Positions 1-12,902 are shown, counted from the first letter of the stretch. The stretch: 64,000 nucleotides of DNA from Mesodorylaimus sp. YZB2_4 (GCA_030248295.1 JASANH010000916.1:124001-188000); one strand, 5' to 3'. Numbers and translations: made by a program. Notes: generated by a model not told the origin, from the letters alone.

Positions 1-399
1 CTGTTCAACTGCGACACGACATCAACCTCCGCTCGAACTCGCCTATTAGTGGCCTGGAAGTCAACTTGGCGTTTCGACAAGATTTTCCAATGAAGACCCT
101 TGAGAGGGGGCACTATGATCTTTCCAGAAAGATCAGAGTGCAAGGAATGGTATCCAAAGCCATGAAAAGAAGAACTATCTGAAACCATATTTTACACTTC
201 CAAGCACTTCCAGTGCTCTGGTCGATAATATAACAGTTACGCGTTTTCCTTCACAAACTGGCAATGCCATGTACTTGCATGGATGCGTGAAATGTAGTTT
301 CAGAAAGGTGTTATGTTAGTTGCTGCAAACTGGAATTCAGAACGCAGTTCTGAGTCTGGAATCTGAAGCTTACGCAAAGCATTTGTTGGCCTGCTTACC
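1..399 (-). CDS. Last visible splice junction of a gene running off the left edge
   Basis: On the minus strand a coding exon ends at 399 with a strong donor (GTAAGC) in phase 2. A matching acceptor (ending CTAATAG) lies at 44-43. Joining 399 to 42 keeps the frame open to the window edge and adds a hydrophilic stretch containing RVRAEVDVV. The 355-base intron between them shows nothing else. The phase agreement is the only support for this junction. The product is not recognised. The gene continues beyond base 1. Confidence 0.35.
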
Positions 400-778
400 C
401 GGATATCTTCTCGAGTGGTGCCACAGTCAATCCACGTTTCGACACTGCATCGCTCAGGCTACCACCTCGTTTTACTTTGTCACCTTCCGATTTTACCGAA
501 GCCAATGCTGACAGATCATGATTTCCAGTGGGACCAATGCCAGAAGCTGGTTGACTTTGACCACTTTTCTGTTTTGCTGATTGATGTGAGAGCCCTGGGC
601 GTAGTGACGGGTAAAATTGGGGGTCGATGGGTGGCGATGCTGACGATGCTGCCATGCTGGATTCCACGTCGGCATTATGGAATTTGGGTGAGTCGAAATA
701 TGAACTGCCTGAAACACAAGGTTTATCAACTGAGAGATCCAATTCGAGGGATGTGCTTGCGTTTTCAACAGGTGAGAA
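399..778 (-). CDS. Serine/proline-rich coding exon, product unknown
   Basis: A minus-strand frame is open from 778 down to the donor at 399. It encodes about 125 residues rich in Ser, Pro, Gly and Ala, with a basic stretch (DKVKRGG) near its end, as in disordered regulatory regions. The GTAAGC donor at its 3' side argues for real coding sequence. The 5' boundary is unresolved: a stop lies at 779-781, and the nearest AG sites are weak (for example after ACGCAAG near 755). The same frame is open again from 964 to 782, so the stop may lie in an intron or the locus may be broken. No domain is recognised. The frames on the opposite strand look like shadows. Confidence 0.35.
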
Positions 779-1105
779 TTACTTGAACTGACAATGCTGT
801 GCATGGGAAGGAGGATTGGCATTGCGCCAGGAGGATGGGGCGGAGGAGGTTGTGCGGCATTCGATGACGTGGCTTGATGACACTGACTGAGGCTGACAGT
901 CAGAGCGGTTTAACCATGCAAGGCCATCGGAGCTTGCCCAGAGAGCGTGAGCATGGAATGGCAAAAAGCTAACCAGGGTGTGTCTGACAAGACATGAGAT
1001 CTGTGTTTTGCTCTGATTGGATGAGACAGGCCGCGACTTGTCAGCCGATCAGCATGTCATTTGCGAAAGAAAGGTTCAGAGTTGTCTGCTAAAAATCCCC
1101 AAGGT

Positions 1106-1486
1106 TCATAGGTCACAAATACAGTAAGACACGATTTGCGATAAAAAAGTTGGACTTTGTAGCCTAGCGAACAAAATCAGAAAAGCATCAGACTTGCCGG
1201 TCGCAAAGCGTTTTTTCTCGCCACATTTCCATTGGCCAATATCGTCGGGTAAACTGAGATTATGCCTCATGGGCGTGGGTGCTTCGAAATCCGGTTCTGG
1301 CTCGTCTGAATCATACAAATGCTTCGTTGGCATTTTCAATTGAAGATGATCATTTTTCTTGACATTTTCTTTAGCCATATTATCCAATAGCTTCACTTTG
1401 GTAGTTCGAGTTGCCAGGCGACTCGAACTTTCCTTCTTTGTCGAGGAGCAGCACGACGAAGCCGCGTCCTTGTTAGCCAAGCAACT
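1106..1486 (-). CDS. Possible coding exon, product unknown
   Basis: A minus-strand frame runs from a pyrimidine-rich acceptor (TCTCATCGTCAG) at about 1486 to a stop at 1106. It has no in-frame ATG at its start, so it would be an internal or terminal exon. The first half is basic and Ser/Lys-rich. The middle has an acidic patch (DSDEPEPDFEAP). The last 35 residues look less protein-like, so a splice donor may come earlier; a GC-type donor (GCAAGT) lies near 1196. It may belong with the exons at 1-778 on the same strand. Nothing in the sequence proves this. Confidence 0.25.
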   Translation of the reverse strand, partial: SCLANKDAASSCCSSTKKESSSRLATRTTKVKLLDNMAKENVKKNDHLQLKMPTKHLYDSDEPEPDFEAPTPMRHNLSLPDDIGQWKCGEKKRFATGKSDAFLILFARLQSPTFLSQIVSYCICDL

Positions 1487-2079
1487 GACGATGAGACACA
1501 GAACGCACTCTTCAAGTACACAATAGCACGTGGCGTGGGCCTTCGATTTTGCTGGAGGACACTAAGCTGGCCCGATCGTTTCCATCAGCCATGCTAAGCT
1601 AACCTAGCCACGCAGCCAACCTTCGATCAATATAGCCCTTGGTGCCAGACGTCTAAAATGCAAGCGGTCTAAACTAGATGAATCCAGAAACGGAGAGGGG
1701 CTCACAGAAAAGGAATCACGTCAGCCATTAGGCAAGCCAGGGGAAGCCGCTGGATCAATAAGCTTTTACCCTGGCTTATCCTGTCATCACGGCAAGAATG
1801 ATTCAGAATTCAGTCGGGCATTCTTCGTGCCGATTATTGCAGTGCTCGAATTCCAATGGGCTGCTTGATGCAAATGGGAGTAGGCACGACATGCACTCGC
1901 GGCTGCCTGATAGTCTGAGTGAGATTTGGTGCGGGAAAAGAATAAATTGCGCAAGAAGTATTGCACCTAGTGCCGTGAGAAGACTCACGGAGACTATGTC
2001 ATGTGCGCACAGAGCGTTTCTTGCAGGCGGGAAACCCAGAATGTGCATAGCAGAGATGGTGTATGAGGTGGGCTGCAGG

Positions 2080-2430
2080 CATTCGTCCCTCCGTATTGCT
2101 TGGGAGCGAATGGCTGGACTGGTCCCGGGTTCGATCCCCGGTGATGGAGGTCGGCTTGCGAACCATAAACCCTCGCTGACCTTGCACGCCAGGCCGTGGG
2201 TGACTCACCCAGTACCCTAGAGATGGTCTGAGTGGGGAGAGTGCTCGAGGGGACAGTCTTGGCAGTCGAACACCGACAGGGTTCACAGCCCTCGTTCGAG
2301 GAAGTGTGTCCTGTCCAGGATGCCATCGCGTGGAGGTGCTCCTAGTGGGGGACGCTGCTGTGTGTGCTGGCCCCTTCACGGCCGTGCTTATGAGGTTTGA
2401 CTGCTGGGCAGCTAGAGGCAAAAAAAGCAT
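2080..2430 (+). repeat. Possible tRNA-derived repeat
   Basis: A canonical tRNA B-box-like sequence (GGTTCGATCCCCGG) lies at about 2128-2141, followed by about 250 bases of GC-rich non-coding sequence and an A-rich stretch. No complete acceptor stem or convincing A box is visible, so this is not called a tRNA gene. It could be a SINE of a different family from the one at 24834. Confidence 0.3.
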
Positions 2431-3155
2431 TAAAACATTTCGTCCCGCCGTTTCGCCCCCAGCTTTTTGGCCCCCCCCATTGTATGCATATACAAGGCGC
2501 CTATACACAAAAACATACATATCCAGCAAAGATAGCCTAGGCCAGTATCGTTACCATCGATTTGAGCTGATGTTGCTGTTCTTCATCGCTACTGCTGCTT
2601 ATGCCTATATTCAGTATATGCAGAGTCCCGATGCCTCAATGCCGGGATCGGGATCTCGACCTTGCTGGGACCTTGACGTTGCTGGTGCTTCTCCGCTCGC
2701 GCAGACTGGCGAAGACAACCGCGGCTCTTCCAGGCAAATGTATTCAGCACGGCGCAGTCATTCCACATGCGTCAAATTACTTCAACCTGCTCAAATGATG
2801 ACAGATTTTGAAATCGGCGGCATTCAAGCCTTTCAGTCTTTCAGTGCTTCTACCTGCACGAAATGCTTCTAGCATCTCCCACGCGATTTCGAGAAAAGTC
2901 CAGAATACAGCGTTGAAGATGCAATACGAAAATGACCACGGGTTCACCTGACGGATTCGCATGACCGCCGCATCGGCCTTTGCTCCGCCAGCCAACGCTA
3001 TCGATGCTTTTGAGGAGCTAGTTAAGCACGCCGACTACAAGAGGCTATGCCCATCGCCAACTACTTCGACGATACTAGAGGGTAACCACCGGCCGAAACG
3101 GCTGGGGGCGAAACGCCTCGGGGAGAAACGCCTCGGGCGAAATGTCCATAAACCC
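2425..3155. repeat. Inverted pair of GAAACG-type minisatellite arms
   Basis: The left arm (2425-2475, reading ACATTTCGTCCCGCC and then GTTTCGCCCCCAGC) is repeated in inverted orientation at about 3088-3150. There the unit (A/C)GAAACG(C/G)C occurs three times. About 600 bases without a recognisable gene lie between. The layout suggests a small DNA element whose terminal repeats contain short tandem units. No target-site duplication was identified. Confidence 0.4.
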
Positions 3156-5518
3156 GAAAAGAAATAAAAAGAAAACAAACGTAGTGACGAGCCCTACTTC
3201 TCAGGGTATGCGGACAAGGCATGCAAATAGCAAATATGTAGTTTCGCTATCAACATTCGTCACCCTCAAAACCCGTGTGGTGGTCACGGCGAATGGGAGA
3301 GAACAATCGATCTCCCCTGGCTGATCTTGGAAACTTCAAACCCTCGGGTTGATGTTTCAGCCGCGGGTAAACCTGCCTCGTTCTAGTCGTACAGTAGTAT
3401 TGTCCCGTCAACTTTTGTGGACCACATTCTTTCGTACGCCTGCCAAGCTTGGTTACGCTTATATCCCGGCGCGGATCATTTCTGCATCCTTGGGCGGGCA
3501 GGATATTTACTATTCATTTTAAACAACTGATTGAGCTTAGAAACTTTTTCGGCATTTCAGCTTCATTTTTTTATCCCTGCAACGGTTTCGCAGCGGGTGG
3601 TCGCGGCACTTCTTGAGGGTGCGAGCCTCATAACCAGTATGTACGCGGGCACTGTAGCTTCACCCGTTTCTTCTGCCAACGCCAGCGAACATTCGCAGGT
3701 ACTCGGATCTCCATAAAGGCCTTGGCTGGCTTCTTCAACAGATCCAGGATATTATTTTGCTTCTACCTGGCCCCACAAGCGTCCCCTCCTTTATCAAATG
3801 CGGATCGATTTATCATGGCCAATATGCACATACAGTAAATGCAGAGACTGCCCTCAGGGAGTAGTTCTGGTCCTTCTGGTCTGCTGATCAGCACCAAACC
3901 AGAGTGACTTCGCATTCCGCACTTTCCAAAGAGAATGGCGCCGATGTGCGCATGTTATGTTTGTGCGTATGGCCTGGCCGCAGCCTCGCGGTCTATTAGT
4001 TACATCACACTTCCCTCTCCTCTCTTTTCGACAATGCGTCGGCCAGTGCCCGTTATGGATAAGTGGATCCAGCAGAGCCAACTTCCACTTCCCGCATCAT
4101 TTTCTCACGTGCTCTGCTCGCAGCTAGCCTCGTTTTCCGCCTCAAGCAGCGGTCATAAGATGCGACCTTTTTTCATTTTATCGCATATGCTAACGTCTTC
4201 GAGTCTAATTGAAATTGTCACACGCCTTGCTTGGTGGCGAGTGTTCGGCAGCCTTTTTCCTTCTCCTTTTTTCTCTTCTTCCTTCTTTCACCTACCGCGC
4301 AGGCACTTTGCACTACGTCACAGCAGGACAACGACTAGAAGCCTAACGAACTTGTCGTGCGATAGGCCTTCCCGAACGAAGGTTCTTTGCTGACAGCCGA
4401 GCCGAGCGAGTCAAGTCGAGCCAGCAGCCAGGACTCGGTGCAGCATTGATCTATCTAGTCTTTCGTTGGCATTGCAGAACGACTCGAGTGCACTCCCCTT
4501 CGTCACACACCACATACACTGAACTGGACGGGAACGTGCACTGGCACGAAGTCTCTGTTGAGGGCAATTCGAATGCGCAGAAGAAACTGGAGCTATGTGT
4601 CTTCGAGCTGGTGTTTGCTCATCTTTTTATTCAAACCTTGTTTCTTCGATTGGCTGCAAATGTTGTCGGCCGGAAATGTCCGTTTTTCTGCTTGTTTGTG
4701 GGTGAAGAGAGGAGTTTTAGAAAAGTTGCCATTTCCGCGTCCTCTTGGAAGAAGGTCGATTTTTGTATGTTTAAGTGATGGTTGACCGTGTGTCCTTGGA
4801 TTTTATCAGTAATTGCAGGATGTAGGCACATCTGGTTAGCCTTTGAGGAAGGGAAGTTCGGCTGCTTCGCGGGACGAGCTGAAGGAGGGAGTTGGTACGG
4901 CTCGCCCTGGTTGCTATTAGCCAGTGGCACTGTGGGCTTTGATATCTTATCTCAACGAGTGTTCTCCTCGGTTTTTTATTTTTGCGCTTTCTCAGCAGTG
5001 TCAATATCGAAATTTCTCTTTTCTTAATCATATATCCTTAAGGCAAATAACGTTTTGGGACAAACTGTTTTTTGTGAACTAAAAAATGTTTCAGTTCAAC
5101 AAATTCTACATTACCAGTGCTCAAACTGTCGCGGAGCGTGCATAGATTGCGATATTTCATATCCGCTCGTCTCTCGTACTTCTAGTCTGACACATGAAGA
5201 AAAACTAGCCCCCACTATTCGAAACTTGTCACACGGAGTAGAGGCAGGTTGGTCGACTGCACAACTTGCCTCCCGTCGCGTGGGCGAGTCTCGTATAATC
5301 GAACATATCTGTAAGGGCGTAGCTATGGTGATTCGAACTAGTAGGCGAGTGTGCGGCCCCCCTAATTGCCGATACTAGGCACTCTAAAAGTACGTATTCG
5401 GTGCTGACAGCTTATCCCGCGTCGTAGATAGAAGCTGCCTCGATCGGTTCGAGAGGAGACGAATAAGGACGATTGAAAGGTGATCCTGCTATTGATATGT
5501 TTCAAGTTTCCTTTACAG
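3156..5518. other. Intergenic stretch upstream of the HR96-type gene
   Basis: No gene is supported here. There are pyrimidine-rich tracts near 4245-4300. Open frames on both strands at 3935-5380 have no domain or splice context. The region may hold the promoter and untranslated exons of the nuclear receptor gene: a good acceptor (CTTTACAG) at 5511-5518 could start a 5' untranslated exon reaching 5597. Confidence 0.4.
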
Positions 5519-5597
5519 GTCATCGATCGCTTGCACCCATTCGATATCACTTTCAGTCTTTGCCATGGTAAAAGTTAAAGAGCAAGTTATTTGAACA

Positions 5598-8500
5598 ATG
5601 AGTGAAACAATGATGAGCATGATGATGGCCCATATGAACGCTGCTGCTGCAGCCGCCGCGGCAGCTATGGGCATTGGAGGAGCAGCATTGGAACCAGCGG
5701 CAGTCCTCACAAATTCTACGTCGGCACTCAGCCCTCAGTCAATTTATGGTAGCTCGCAACTGGCTTATCCGTCTCCCTTACTAACTGGCACTGGCGATGA
5801 CGGGTCTGCCCAATTTCAAAAACTATTTGAATTACAATCGGCTCAACGACAGCAATCAGCCGCCCCATCGCATCCAGTCCCGGGTTACACCATGTTCAGC
5901 GATTATCATAGCGGCGAGCCATCTCAAATATTTGGGTCTCCGTTGGCACCCGGTCATCACTCGACCATGCTCGGCCACACTCACAACAATCACTCGCAGG
6001 ATTCGTGCAGTGCACTGGACTCGGAGAACGAAGAAGACGCCACACTCGTTCATGATGGCATCTCGCGCTTGGAGAAAAAACCAGATGCGGGGCAATTAAA
6101 AAATGAAGTCATGGATGGCATGAAAATGGGCAAAAAGATTTGTCGGGTATGCGGTGATAAAGCACTGGGTTACAATTTCAACGTCGTCTCGTGCGAATCA
6201 TGCAAAGCATTTTTTCGACGAAATGCACTCAAGAAAAAGGTAAGACAACTTTTCGACGCATCTCGTAAAATATAGTTTCAGATTAGTTGCTTTGGTAAAG
6301 TATGGTTTCAGATTTGCTTCAGATGCAATTCTTCTTTTATGTGTTGTTTCTCTTTGAAATTCACAGACTTCCTTAATTTAGCCTTCGCCTCGCACAGTAA
6401 TGAAAGCAATTGGCTAGACTGCTCCAGGAGATGGTCTTTTGTCTCTTTTTAATACCCATGTTGTTCCGTTGATGTTTGCTTCACATTTTAAAAAGCAGGA
6501 CAATGACTCGGCACTCATTTTATTATCGCTGAATGCCATAGTGTTAAATGCTTGTTATGAAATAACAGCCTGCTCCATGCTTTGTTTGCCAAGGAGCAAG
6601 TGAGGGCAACCTTTTTATCCTGGCTCTTATCTATTTTCTGCCCCCTCCACCCCCGTGCGCCGATGAGACCAGTTGGATAACCACATTTGAGCAGGCTCAC
6701 CCAATTTCATGTTGGCTGTGTTTTCTGAACATTGTGTTTCTGGAGTATGCTTTTCGCCTTTTTTGCAATGTCAAAGAGGTCTACCCTTCTTCTGCTTCCC
6801 CCGTGAAATCCGAATCCTCTGAAATTCACCTGTTTGCCTTCATTAGTTGAAGCCATATTTAGCATGTTTATTTCTGCGATCGAGGACCCGCACTATTCCC
6901 AGTGCAAGTACGAAGAGACTCTCGTGAGCTCCTCTAATGAGGTCTCCCCGGCTTGTTTCTTGAGCTTATTTGTCGTACCATGCACGTGATCACACCTTAT
7001 TTCCTTAATTAAAGTCAAGAATCGACTTGGATTTAATTATCGTAGGCACTGATCTGAACACTCACATTGTGATATTGGGCATGAAGCATCCGCTCACGAA
7101 TACAAGAACTGTAATCTGCTAATGTGACGCCATTTTTTTTAGGAATTTAGATGCCCTTTTAACGACAGTTGCGGAGTGACAGTTGTTTCACGACGATTTT
7201 GCCAGAAATGCCGCTTGAAAAAGTGTTTTGATGTAAGTACCATTGGTATCGATTTGGGATGCTGTTTTTTGCAAGTTAATAACGATTGTTGAGCTATGCT
7301 TGGCTGGTCGCAGATAACCTTCAAAGAAATCATCGATCTTGGATATATCAGGAACAGGTTCATGTATTACGTGTATCAGGGGAGGCGCTAACTGCGCACG
7401 TAGAAACTGGCCAATCAGAAGACAGCATGTAAATATCGACCAATCGGATTGCGTGACACTCGTAGCGCCAGCTGGTGGCCAATTCTGCTTGACTACTCCA
7501 GTTCATTTACATATTTTGTTTAGGTCGGCATGAAGAAAGAATGGATCATGAGCGAAGAAGCGCGTCTTCAAAAACGAAATCGTATCGAAGAGAATCGCCG
7601 AAAACGCACCTCGACTACACCTGTTCAAGAAGCGAAATCAGTGGAATCGGGGTCGTCGGCTGATCAAGACCAAATATTGTCACCTGAAATGGAAAACACG
7701 GGTGCAACTGCGCCGATGGCCAAGAAACTCTTTTTGAATAGCGATCAGTCTCGCAGTCAGCAAACTCATGAGCATCACTTAGCTAATAACAGTTTTTCGC
7801 CTCAAGATTACCAAACGCCACCTGCGATGTTCGGTGTTGGAAGCGCTTTCAGTCCGCCTGCTAGCTCGAACTCGTCGAAATGCGCCATATCGCCAATCAG
7901 TCACCAGCAGAGAAAGGCCTCCGACGTTGTACAAACTGACACGAAACCTCATCTTCATATCAAAGCCAATAGGTCCGCTACAGACTGTCTGCATAATCAG
8001 TATTACCAAGCGGCTCCGCTCATACAATCAATTAGCGATCAGGAAAAGCAGAAGCAAGGAGTCGAAGTCAATCGATCTGGATCAGTTATTGTTCCACCAC
8101 TGAGCAGTCAATCGAGTACAGTTTCTACGAATTTTCCATTCGGCTTTAGCGCCAACCCGATGACGCCATCTGCAATGAATAATAGCCAAGATGTCGCCGA
8201 CTCGATTACAATTCCAAAATCAGTATTGATCAGTCTAATCAATCAATGTCATTCGAGTCCTTCGACGAACGATAAGGATGATAAATCGCCGAATCCGCCC
8301 CCGATCGTGGCTCGGGCACAACGTATTGTCCAGAATGGATGCGTCAATGACGAGTTGGCCCAGTGCATTTGTCGATGCGCATGCGGCGCCAGATCCGCCA
8401 GTGGTCGCATCGGGGTCAAAACTGTGGACAAGTGTGTGGGACCAGAATCGGATGAGACCACCATCGACAACGGTCAACTAGCCAAGAAAACCGATGGTTC

Positions 8501-10622
8501 CAAATCACACAATCGAAATTCGTGCAATATAAACCACATTGATATCACAAACAAAATATCACCGATGCCCTCGCCAGCTAGGGTTGAATTTAAAATGGAC
8601 GGGTCGATAACAAAAAACCATCATCATCAGGAAGGGGAAATGGAGTTCAGTATAGCCAAGAAACTCTCCAGACATGCTGGACAATTGACCGAACTGGAGA
8701 ATTCGAAGTTGAGAGAACTGTACTTGGCCAATCAAGTAATGACTGACCCGCTGGATAAGAATGAAGAGAGCAACTGGAAGCAGATGGAACAGTTGGGACT
8801 GCAAGCATCGACCATGGATCCGAGTGCAGACGGGTGTCCGCCTGAAAGCGCTCGACTGACGAATACGATACATTTGGTAAGCATATGCTTTGATTATTCT
8901 ACCTTATATTTTCAGTGACAGCTCTCTCAGTAATAGGATGAGCCGGTCGAAGTGTTTCAAAGGGTTATCCACCTGATTTGTACTAGATAGCCCTCGCTGA
9001 GTTGCTGTACCTGCAGCACCAGTAATCTCATTATTCGGTTTTTGTTGCGAAAGATTACCTGTAAATTACTGATTTTAGACCGATATTTGCGTCCGACGAA
9101 TTATTAAGATGTGTAAACAAATAAGCGCTTTTGGAGGTTTGTGCCAAGAAGACCAGATTGCATTGCTAAAAGGTGAGCTAATAATTTGTTTTCTTGTCTT
9201 TTTCTGCGTTCTGTAAAGTCATGCTGCCTGAACAATGATCGACTGCTTATGCCATGCCTCTCACTGAACTTATTCGGCACGCATCTACTGACATGCTCAT
9301 GAGCACTCTACTCCCAGCATTCACGTCCATTTTCTAGGCGGTTGTATGGAACTGATGCTACTACGCGGTGTCATGACCTTTATACCAGAAAAAGAATCGT
9401 GGCGGCCCGTCGGCTGTAAGGACACGTTACTAAGTTTGGAAGTATTGAAGGGAGTGAAAGGCAATGTATATGAGGAGCACAGAAAGTAAGCGTTCTCAGA
9501 TCCATCTCTTGCACTTACATGAATTTCATTATGAATATTTTGTAGATTTTTGAACTCGTTTCGTGAAGAATGGCGACGAAGCGACGCCATCATGTTAATA
9601 TTGGCAGCTATTACCTTGTTTAATCCTTGTCGCCAAAACGTTACTCATACACAAGCAGTACAAACTGAACAAGATGCTTATTCGGAACTGTTAAAACAGT
9701 AAGCGGCCTTATTAGTGTTGATTTACATGAGGTTACGGGACTTAGGATCTCTATTTTACTCCGTACAAATATGCAATCTGTTTCCTTTGGGCATGTGGCA
9801 CGCGACGGGCGTGAATATTCCCGACGAAAACAGGTTATACGGATATACTGTACTCCAAGTACATACTGTAGTGTGAGTTAGGTGTATGCATGCATTCTCT
9901 ACGGCACAGGTGCATATATGATGTCCAGACATCACGCAAATTATGTTGAATGTATACCATGCTGTTCATGTATGCAAATATGTATATACGCAGCTTATGT
10001 GTATGCATATATACATATAAAGTGTAGGACTATAAGATATGGATAAATATATTGGTATATTGTATACTATGTAAGATGCATGCATACATGGAAAAATGGA
10101 TAACATACCACATATAGGTCAGATGATTTCCTCCTACTACGCACAGAATTAACAAATGAAATTTAATAAAATAATTTTTTATACACAATCTTAGCAACAT
10201 CACTCTCGCACGCAGAATAATATCTGCGATATATACACAAAAAATACATATATATTCAAAAAATAATACATATAATAATAAGTATATTTTATATAAAATA
10301 CACACATATATATAGATAGTTTGACTGGTAATTAAAAGGATTAATAAATAGCATTCTGGCAAACGGAGCTCTCAAAGTTCGGATATATATGTATCCAAGT
10401 CTAAATTCGCTTTAAACCAGATTTGTACATGTCAATTCCTGTTCCAGCTATCTGGATATAATGTACGGTACGGATACGCTAGCCTCATCAGAAGCATTTC
10501 GGGAATTGCTGCTACGGGTCCAGGACGTCAAACGACTAAACGATTATGCGGCTACTATTTTCTTAGAAGTTAGCCCGACTGATGTAGAGCCTCTGTTGAT
10601 CGAAATTTTTGATCTAAAATGA
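5598..10622 (+). CDS. HR96: HR96-type nuclear hormone receptor
   Basis: Seven coding exons: 5598-6239, 7143-7232, 7524-8876, 9079-9172, 9338-9485, 9546-9698 and 10448-10622. All phases close to give 884 aa. An in-frame TGA directly precedes the ATG. Residues 1-180 are Met/Ala/Ser-rich. The DNA-binding domain starts at Cys182 ([14 protein letters not shown]), with the P-box [12 protein letters not shown] typical of the HR96/DAF-12/VDR group. Zinc finger 2 is exon 2 ([14 protein letters not shown]), followed by the extension [11 protein letters not shown]. Exon 3 adds a hinge of about 350 residues rich in Ser, Gln and Asn, then helix 1 of the ligand domain. The later exons carry [13 protein letters not shown] and end in an AF-2 helix ([11 protein letters not shown]). 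The family consists of nuclear, ligand-regulated transcription factors; HR96 in flies responds to xenobiotics and lipids. The ligand here is unknown. Confidence 0.94.
9745..10380. repeat. AT-rich tract in the last HR96 intron
   Basis: The 749-base last intron is rich in TATA, ATACATAT and similar short tandem units. It also contains several copies of the TACTGTA/TACATACTGTA type motif. No coding sequence is seen. Confidence 0.6.
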
Positions 10623-12713
10623 TTTAGTAAAGTGAATTCATGGTTTGTGGGGAATAATTTCAGTCATTTTAAAGGGTATTTGTAAGATATTTATATTTTT
10701 CGTCCGATATAAAATATTCTAACTGCGGGTAGGTAGTATGAATGTCTCTGTATTCTTCAGTATCTTGATCCTCATGGTTTCCCTGTGTCGTTTTCTGCAT
10801 TGCTCACAATCGTGCTGGCGCAATTCGCACGTAGTTCTATTGGTCAAACAATGGTTTTATCAGCCGTGCTAACAAAAGAAACTTGGAGAGATGTGGGTGG
10901 TTCGACCTGCACTCTGTGATGGTCAGCGCAGTATGTAGGGTGTGTGTATAGTGATAGTAGAACATACACATGCAACCAGTGAAGCACACAGATATTGATG
11001 GTCATTGTATTACTTTTTAGATCAAGATTTGTGAAATCTCACCTGACCCACACTGTGATGGTATCGGATGTCGCAGATTTACTCCGCGTATGTATCTGCA
11101 TGTATGTATGCATATCTCGAATCATCTACAAACAATATTTGTGCAGTAGTTTCGTAGATTGTAAGACGTTTTTCCCAGCCTGACGATAAGCCAGACCCCT
11201 CTAATCATTTCCATGCTGATGAGCTACGACTTTTTGCGGGCACTTGACACACTGCCTCATACAATCCAAGTACAATCCTGGGACCCAGTTTCTCGAAAGC
11301 GCTTATCTTTTAAGCCAAAGTACACTCTAGAATTGATGTCGGAATATTGAATAAAGAATATGATATTCAGATTCAGCACCCACGTATTTTAAAGGGGCAG
11401 CCAGCATTTTGCACACTATCTCAATTATCTAAGAAGTCGAAATTTTCATCTCCCATGGTCCACCCTTCGCAATCAAGAAGCTCGACTTTTGCAGAGGTGC
11501 TGGAAATCCAGAATTTTGGCTACCCCCCAATACATGGGCGCTCAAGCAGAATATCAGATTCTTTTTCCAACATCGATTCCAGCGTTTTCTTCGTCTTTAA
11601 AGATAAACGCTTTCGAAGAACTGGGCCTCGGGACTCATCAAGTATTTTGAACGCCTAGAACACCTTAGGCGGAACACTTACAATCATGTGACCCGCTGGC
11701 GATTCTAGGTTAACCCTGCAGTTTTCCTCATCCTCGTCCGTCTAGGTCATTGGCAAGGAGCGCCCTCCCTAATGCATTTTGTATCCTTGGTACCCTTTTC
11801 TGGCCTGCGAGTACTTCATTACTTTCCGAGTATACCTAAATGCTGTTAGCTGGTCATTATCCCAAGATACCACAATTCGAATCTATTTCAGGTTTGATTA
11901 GAGAAAAACAGGAAAAGCTCCCCTGCGGATTTATTGCACCGATAAAACAACTGGTGAACATTTAGTGGCCATAGAAGCGATTAAGAAAATGCCAAGGGGC
12001 TGAATCGAGGTCCCGACTTCCGTTCTGGCTTGCTGCATGAGCCACTAAAAGGCCTGGCGTATCTTTAGGGGTCATTTCCTTGCTAGGTATGCAAAATTAA
12101 TAGACCGCTTAGGTTTAGGATTGCTGGCTGCACTGAAGGAATGTTGATGAGGCACCCATAAAAAATGCGGTAGCTGCGCGAGGGTCGTCTTGACTGCGCA
12201 TGTGCATGTTCCCGGCCGCCCGAGTTTTACTGTTTTGTGGCAGTGCTGTCCTGTTTGCCATTATTGAAACTTGATGATAGTCAATTACGAACCGTTATTA
12301 GAGGGTGTTGCAAAAAATTTTGCGCGTGTTCCTTTATTAAAATCAGTGGGCAGCATCGCCATCGATTTAAAACCCGGCGGAAGTAGAACTTTTTCAGGAA
12401 ATTGAATCAGGCAAGGTCGATTGGAAAAATCACGCCGTCACACATTCTCCAAATGCTCTTATATGGTTGGAGAAGCTCAAATAATATTGAATACGCACTC
12501 AATTATCAATGTTCGCTTCAGTGGGCCTGTCGCGTCTGTCCAGACTAGACAAGCTAGAGTGTGGGCTCCTGGACAGCGAGTTTGCCGGATGTCCTCGACA
12601 TGAACCTGCACGTCAGTGATAGGGCGCGCTGTGGTCTTTCGTCTCCGTTGGGAGCCAACTAGTTCGCTGCCTCATCGGCCTATACCTTTTTTCCCGCCTT
12701 TATAAAGTGTAGT
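10623..12713. other. Non-coding stretch after the HR96-type gene
   Basis: No gene is supported. Short open frames (for example 11347-11658) lack domains and splice context. AT-rich microsatellite patches occur near 11090-11130. Confidence 0.4.
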
Positions 12714-12902
12714 CTACGGACCACTGGACCCGCCATTGGGGAAGTACGGGAAGGCGCGCTCATTCAATACTTCAGCTTCTCCAGCCACATATGGCGTGAG
12801 GAATGTGTGACTTAGTGCTTTCGCCGATTCCGCCATGGCCTGATTCACCATTGCTGCACTAGCAGCTAAATGTCGGCAGTAAAATCTTTCCGTTAAATCC
12901 AC
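12714..12902 (-). CDS. Orphan terminal exon candidate
   Basis: A minus-strand frame of 62 codons follows a strong acceptor (CTCCTCTCAG) and ends in TAG at 12714-12716. The peptide is Ala-rich and helical at first (LAASAAMVNQAMAESAKAL), then Pro/Gly-rich at the end. Its composition looks like real protein. No upstream exons were identified, so it may be the last exon of an unresolved gene or a relic. The product is not recognised. Confidence 0.35.
   Translation of the reverse strand: MDLTERFYCRHLAASAAMVNQAMAESAKALSHTFLTPYVAGEAEVLNERAFPYFPNGGSSGP

Noticed and set aside
3935..4393. 152-codon plus-strand open frame
   Set aside because: It lies in a pyrimidine-rich tract that lacks stops by composition. 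No family resemblance.
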